Source: Photobacterium rosenbergii
GTDB taxonomy: Bacteria; Pseudomonadota; Gammaproteobacteria; Enterobacterales; Vibrionaceae
Length of the DNA: 64,000 nt
NCBI RefSeq assembly: GCF_003026455.1
Contig: NZ_PYMB01000015.1
Span: 40,146 to 104,145, forward strand
Direction of reading: 5' to 3'
Every line of letters starts with the position of its first letter. The first letter of the stretch is position 1. The notes below the pieces were generated by a model, which was not told the origin of the DNA, did no database searches, and was given only the letters and a program-made list of their open reading frames with translations. Below are positions 61,081 to 64,000 of this stretch, piece after piece. The position numbers and the translations under genes were made by a program.

Positions 61081-61496
61081 GCAAAGCAGATTGCCGCAAA
61101 AAAGTCACCCTGCTATCATTGGCGTGCAGAGGTAGGAAAATTTGCCTACTTTGCCAACAGGGTGAACAGAATAACACCCGACTGATGACTATATATACCG
61201 CTCTGATGAAAAACGCAGCATGTGGCGTAAGACGTTTATTTCTTCGGAGTGTTTTTTTAGTGCCCTTTAGTGGCAAATTATTTATTGGTGTGACAGATAC
61301 CGCCGTCACCATCGGTGAGCCAGCTGTACATTTTCAGATCTAAACATCTTGGTACAGTTGGATGATACGTGTTGCCACATAGCACCCCTGAATTCCAGCC
61401 GTGAGGTTGCATTTGAGATCAGACTTGGGGTCCGGCACCACCAGTAAAGACACGTTGCTAAGTGCACTAGCACATGAAAAAAACGAGTACAATATA
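61081..61496. other. Divergent rluC/rne region with rne leader
   Basis: A 416-base region without gene. In enterobacteria rne has a long leader through which RNase E controls its own mRNA; the same is likely here. GTGC-ACTA-GCAC at 61461-61472 is a small hairpin close to the start. No further structure could be proved by eye. Confidence 0.5.
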
Positions 61497-64000
61497 ATGA
61501 AAAGAATGTTGATTAACGCAACTCAGAAGGAAGAGTTGCGCGTCGCATTAGTTGATGGACAGAAGCTGTTCGATCTTGATATCGAGAGCCCTGGCCACGA
61601 ATCTAAAAAAGCAAATATCTACAAAGGACGCATCACACGTATCGAACCAAGTCTCGAAGCAGCGTTCGTTGACTACGGTGCTGAACGCCACGGTTTCCTC
61701 CCTCTTAAAGAAATCGCCCGCGATTACTTCCCTGCTGACTACTCTTACCAAGGCCGCCCTAATATCAAGGAAGTGCTGAAAGAAGGTCAGGAAGTTATTG
61801 TTCAGGTTGACAAAGAAGAGCGAGGCAACAAAGGCGCCGCCCTTACCACCTTTATCTCTCTTGCAGGTAGCTACCTAGTACTAATGCCAAATAACCCACG
61901 TGCTGGCGGTATTTCTCGCCGTATCGAGGGTGAAGAGCGTACCCAGCTTAAAGCGGCGCTAAGCACGCTTGAATTGCCTCAGGGCATGGGCTTGATTGTA
62001 CGTACAGCCGGTGTTGGTAAATCAGCTGAAGATCTGGAATACGATCTGAACTACCTACTTAACCATTGGGAGCGTGTCAAAGACGCTGCTGACTCGGCAC
62101 CTGCGCCTTTCCTTATCCATCAGGAAAGTAACGTGATTGCCCGTGCTATTCGTGACTACCTACGCCGTGATATCGGTGAGATTGTTATCGACAGCAAGAA
62201 AATCTTTGACCGTGCCCGCGATCACATCCAACAGGTTCGTCCAGACTTCCTGTCCCGTGTGAAGCTATACGAAAACACAGAAACACCGCTGTTTAACCAC
62301 TACCAGATTGAAAACCAGATCGAATCCGCCTTCCAGCGTGAAGTTCGCCTGCCATCTGGTGGTTCGATTGTTATCGACCCAACTGAAGCACTGACCTCAA
62401 TCGATATCAACTCTGCCCGTGCAACCAAGGGTGGCGATATCGAAGAGACTGCACTTCAAACTAACCTTGAAGCCGCAGACGAAATTGCTCGCCAACTTCG
62501 TCTTCGTGACCTAGGCGGCTTGGTGGTTATCGATTTCATCGATATGACGCCGGTACGCCACCAGCGTGAAGTAGAGAACCGACTGCGTGAAGCGGTACGT
62601 ATGGATCGTGCCCGTGTTCAGATCGGCCGTATTTCTCGCTTCGGCCTGTTGGAAATGTCTCGTCAGCGCCTGAGCCCGTCTCTTGCTGAAGCTAGCCACC
62701 ATGTGTGTCCTCGCTGTAGCGGTACTGGTGTCATCCGTGACAGTGAGTCTCTATCGCTTTCAATCCTTCGCCTGATCGAAGAAGAAGCACTGAAAGACAA
62801 TACCTCTCAGGTACTGGCCATTGTGCCGGTGGCGATTGCCTCATACCTGCTTAATGAGAAACGTCGCTCGGTACAGTACATTGAGAAATCACACAATGTA
62901 CGCGTGATCATCGTACCAAATGCCAACATGGAAACCCCTCACTTTGAAGTGGTTCGTGTCCGTTCTGGTGATGAGCACGATACGCTGTCTTACAACCTGC
63001 CAAGCACGTTGGAAGCACTACGTGAAGCCGAGTCAGCAGAAACGGCTCCACAAGAGCGTGTAACGAAGAAACGCGAAGAGCCTGTTCTTCAGGGCTTCAG
63101 TGCACCGGCACAAACACCTTCAACGCCGAAAGCCAAGCCACAGCCAACTAAGAAAACGGCACCGGCGGCTAAAGCGAGCGAAGAGAAGCCAGGTTTCTTC
63201 AGCCGTATCTTCTCGGCAATTGCAAGCTTCTTCTCAGGCCCTGAACAAGAAGAGCAGCCTAAAGAGAAGAAAGAGGCGAATAAACGTAACCGTCGCGATC
63301 GCAAAGACAACCGTCGCAATCAAGACAACCGTCGTGGTGAGCGTCAGGAAGGCCGTCGTGGTGAGCGCCAGCAAGACAACCGTCGTGGTGGCAAAGACAA
63401 CCGCCGTGGTCGTCAGGAGCGTACAGACCGCCAGGAAGCGGACAGCAACAAGAAGCAGCAGGTAGCTGAGCAGCGTGAACAGCGCCAGGCGCGTCGTCGC
63501 AATGAAAAAGCGAAAGACAAGCCGGAGCAAAACGCTGAGAAGCCAACCCAGCAGCAGCGTAAAGACAAAGACCAGAAACGCCAGCGTCGTGACCGTGATG
63601 ATGCCCAGGCCCAAAAACCTCGTCGCGAACGCGATCAGGAGCAAAAAGCCAAAGCTGACAAGCCGGTTGTTGAAGAGCAGCGTCAGGAGCAGGAAAAAAC
63701 TGCCAAGGTGAAACAGCGCCGTCAACGTCGTGAAATGCGCAAGAAAGTGCGTATTGTCGACAATGCCGAGTTGAATGCAGCCGAAGCGGCGAAGCCTGAA
63801 GTTGCTGAAACACCAGTAGCAAAGTCTGAGCTTCAAGAAATGGGCACTGCGATGGCTCAGGAAGCGAAAGCAGTTGCAGAAACGTCTGAAGAGAAAAACG
63901 GTGAGCAAGAAGGCCAGCGTCGTAACCGCCGCTCCCCTCGCCACCTACGTGCAAGTGGCCAGCGCCGCCGCCGTATCCGTGACACCCGCCCTGCGACAGG
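61497..64000 (+). CDS. rne: Ribonuclease E (3' part beyond the window)
   Basis: The first 834 codons of RNase E, the degradosome endonuclease. MKRMLINATQ start, S1 domain (ANIYKGRITRIEPSLEAAFVDYG), catalytic acidic motifs in IDINSARATKGGDIEET and VVIDFIDM, and the zinc-link C404/C407 in CPRCSGTG at the E. coli positions. A membrane-targeting amphipathic segment (GFFSRIFSAIASFF) follows near 565, then a very Arg-rich tail with repeated DNRR and GERQ units for RNA binding. The tail is cut by the window end. Confidence 0.97.
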   Translation, partial: MKRMLINATQKEELRVALVDGQKLFDLDIESPGHESKKANIYKGRITRIEPSLEAAFVDYGAERHGFLPLKEIARDYFPADYSYQGRPNIKEVLKEGQEVIVQVDKEERGNKGAALTTFISLAGSYLVLMPNNPRAGGISRRIEGEERTQLKAALSTLELPQGMGLIVRTAGVGKSAEDLEYDLNYLLNHWERVKDAADSAPAPFLIHQESNVIARAIRDYLRRDIGEIVIDSKKIFDRARDHIQQVRPDFLSRVKLYENTETPLFNHYQIENQIESAFQREVRLPSGGSIVIDPTEALTSIDINSARATKGGDIEETALQTNLEAADEIARQLRLRDLGGLVVIDFIDMTPVRHQREVENRLREAVRMDRARVQIGRISRFGLLEMSRQRLSPSLAEASHHVCPRCSGTGVIRDSESLSLSILRLIEEEALKDNTSQVLAIVPVAIASYLLNEKRRSVQYIEKSHNVRVIIVPNANMETPHFEVVRVRSGDEHDTLSYNLPSTLEALREAESAETAPQERVTKKREEPVLQGFSAPAQTPSTPKAKPQPTKKTAPAAKASEEKPGFFSRIFSAIASFFSGPEQEEQPKEKKEANKRNRRDRKDNRRNQDNRRGERQEGRRGERQQDNRRGGKDNRRGRQERTDRQEADSNKKQQVAEQREQRQARRRNEKAKDKPEQNAEKPTQQQRKDKDQKRQRRDRDDAQAQKPRRERDQEQKAKADKPVVEEQRQEQEKTAKVKQRRQRREMRKKVRIVDNAELNAAEAAKPEVAETPVAKSELQEMGTAMAQEAKAVAETSEEKNGEQEGQRRNRRSPRHLRASGQRRRRIRDTRPAT

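Noticed and set aside
63234..63954. Long open frames antisense to the rne tail
   Set aside because: They are Leu/Phe-rich or Cys/His-rich mirror translations of the Arg-rich repeats, without ribosome site or family similarity.

Overview
The window is a chromosomal segment of a marine gammaproteobacterium of the Vibrionaceae. The main evidence is a stand-alone VC1899/Card1-type protein, a TfoX-type competence regulator, a class IV adenylate cyclase, a CCGSCS-motif peptide, a VcINDY-like anion symporter, and the gene order ptsG-tatD-holB-tmk-mltG-pabC-fabF-acpP-fabG-fabD-fabH-plsX-rpmF-yceD / maf / rluC / rne. GC looks close to 50 percent by eye, which fits Photobacterium, Grimontia or Enterovibrio better than low-GC vibrios. 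I cannot name the species. No tRNA, rRNA, insertion sequence, prophage or CRISPR array was seen.

Layout. 1-2.0 kb: trehalose PTS transporter (cut by the window edge) and its repressor, with two operators between them. 2.4-4.2 kb: a CARF/PD-(D/E)xK nuclease-like protein, then a small glycogen-binding-domain protein behind a sigma-54 promoter with an NtrC-type site. 4.3-6.9 kb: LysR regulator divergent from a maltose/galactoside-type acetyltransferase, class IV adenylate cyclase, VOC protein. 7.0-12.9 kb: a six-gene envelope export operon (TetR, LolA-like protein, two FtsX/MacB-type permeases, ABC ATPase, outer-membrane barrel). 13.0-14.1 kb: duplicated small secreted proteins flanking a one-helix membrane protein. 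14.2-19.3 kb: uridine phosphorylase with CRP/CytR-like promoter architecture, LysE exporter, SDR, GNAT, a CCGSCS peptide, a CPBP (CAAX-type) protease homologue, an ABM protein and an ICMT-like methyltransferase. 19.4-28.5 kb: chemoreceptor, Zn/Cd P-type ATPase with a MerR-type promoter, GH3 lipoprotein and LacI regulator. 28.6-39.6 kb: two paralogous sensor kinase/receiver modules, one in an operon with an anion symporter, plus MATE, CBS, YdgA and YrhK proteins. 39.7-46.2 kb: ldhA, small barrel, LysR, tfoX, LON-domain protein, HDOD protein, lysO. 46.2-64 kb: a repeat-bearing intergenic region, then the conserved ptsG to rne housekeeping block with the fatty-acid synthesis cluster. rne is cut by the window end.

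The most unusual parts are: the CCGSCS peptide beside homologues of CAAX-processing enzymes; the glycogen-binding protein under apparent nitrogen control; the Card1-like protein without CRISPR; the ABC/LolA/barrel operon; the soluble kinase family with a shared insertion in the dimerisation region and a degenerate receiver; and the CTAG-rich repeats between lysO and ptsG.
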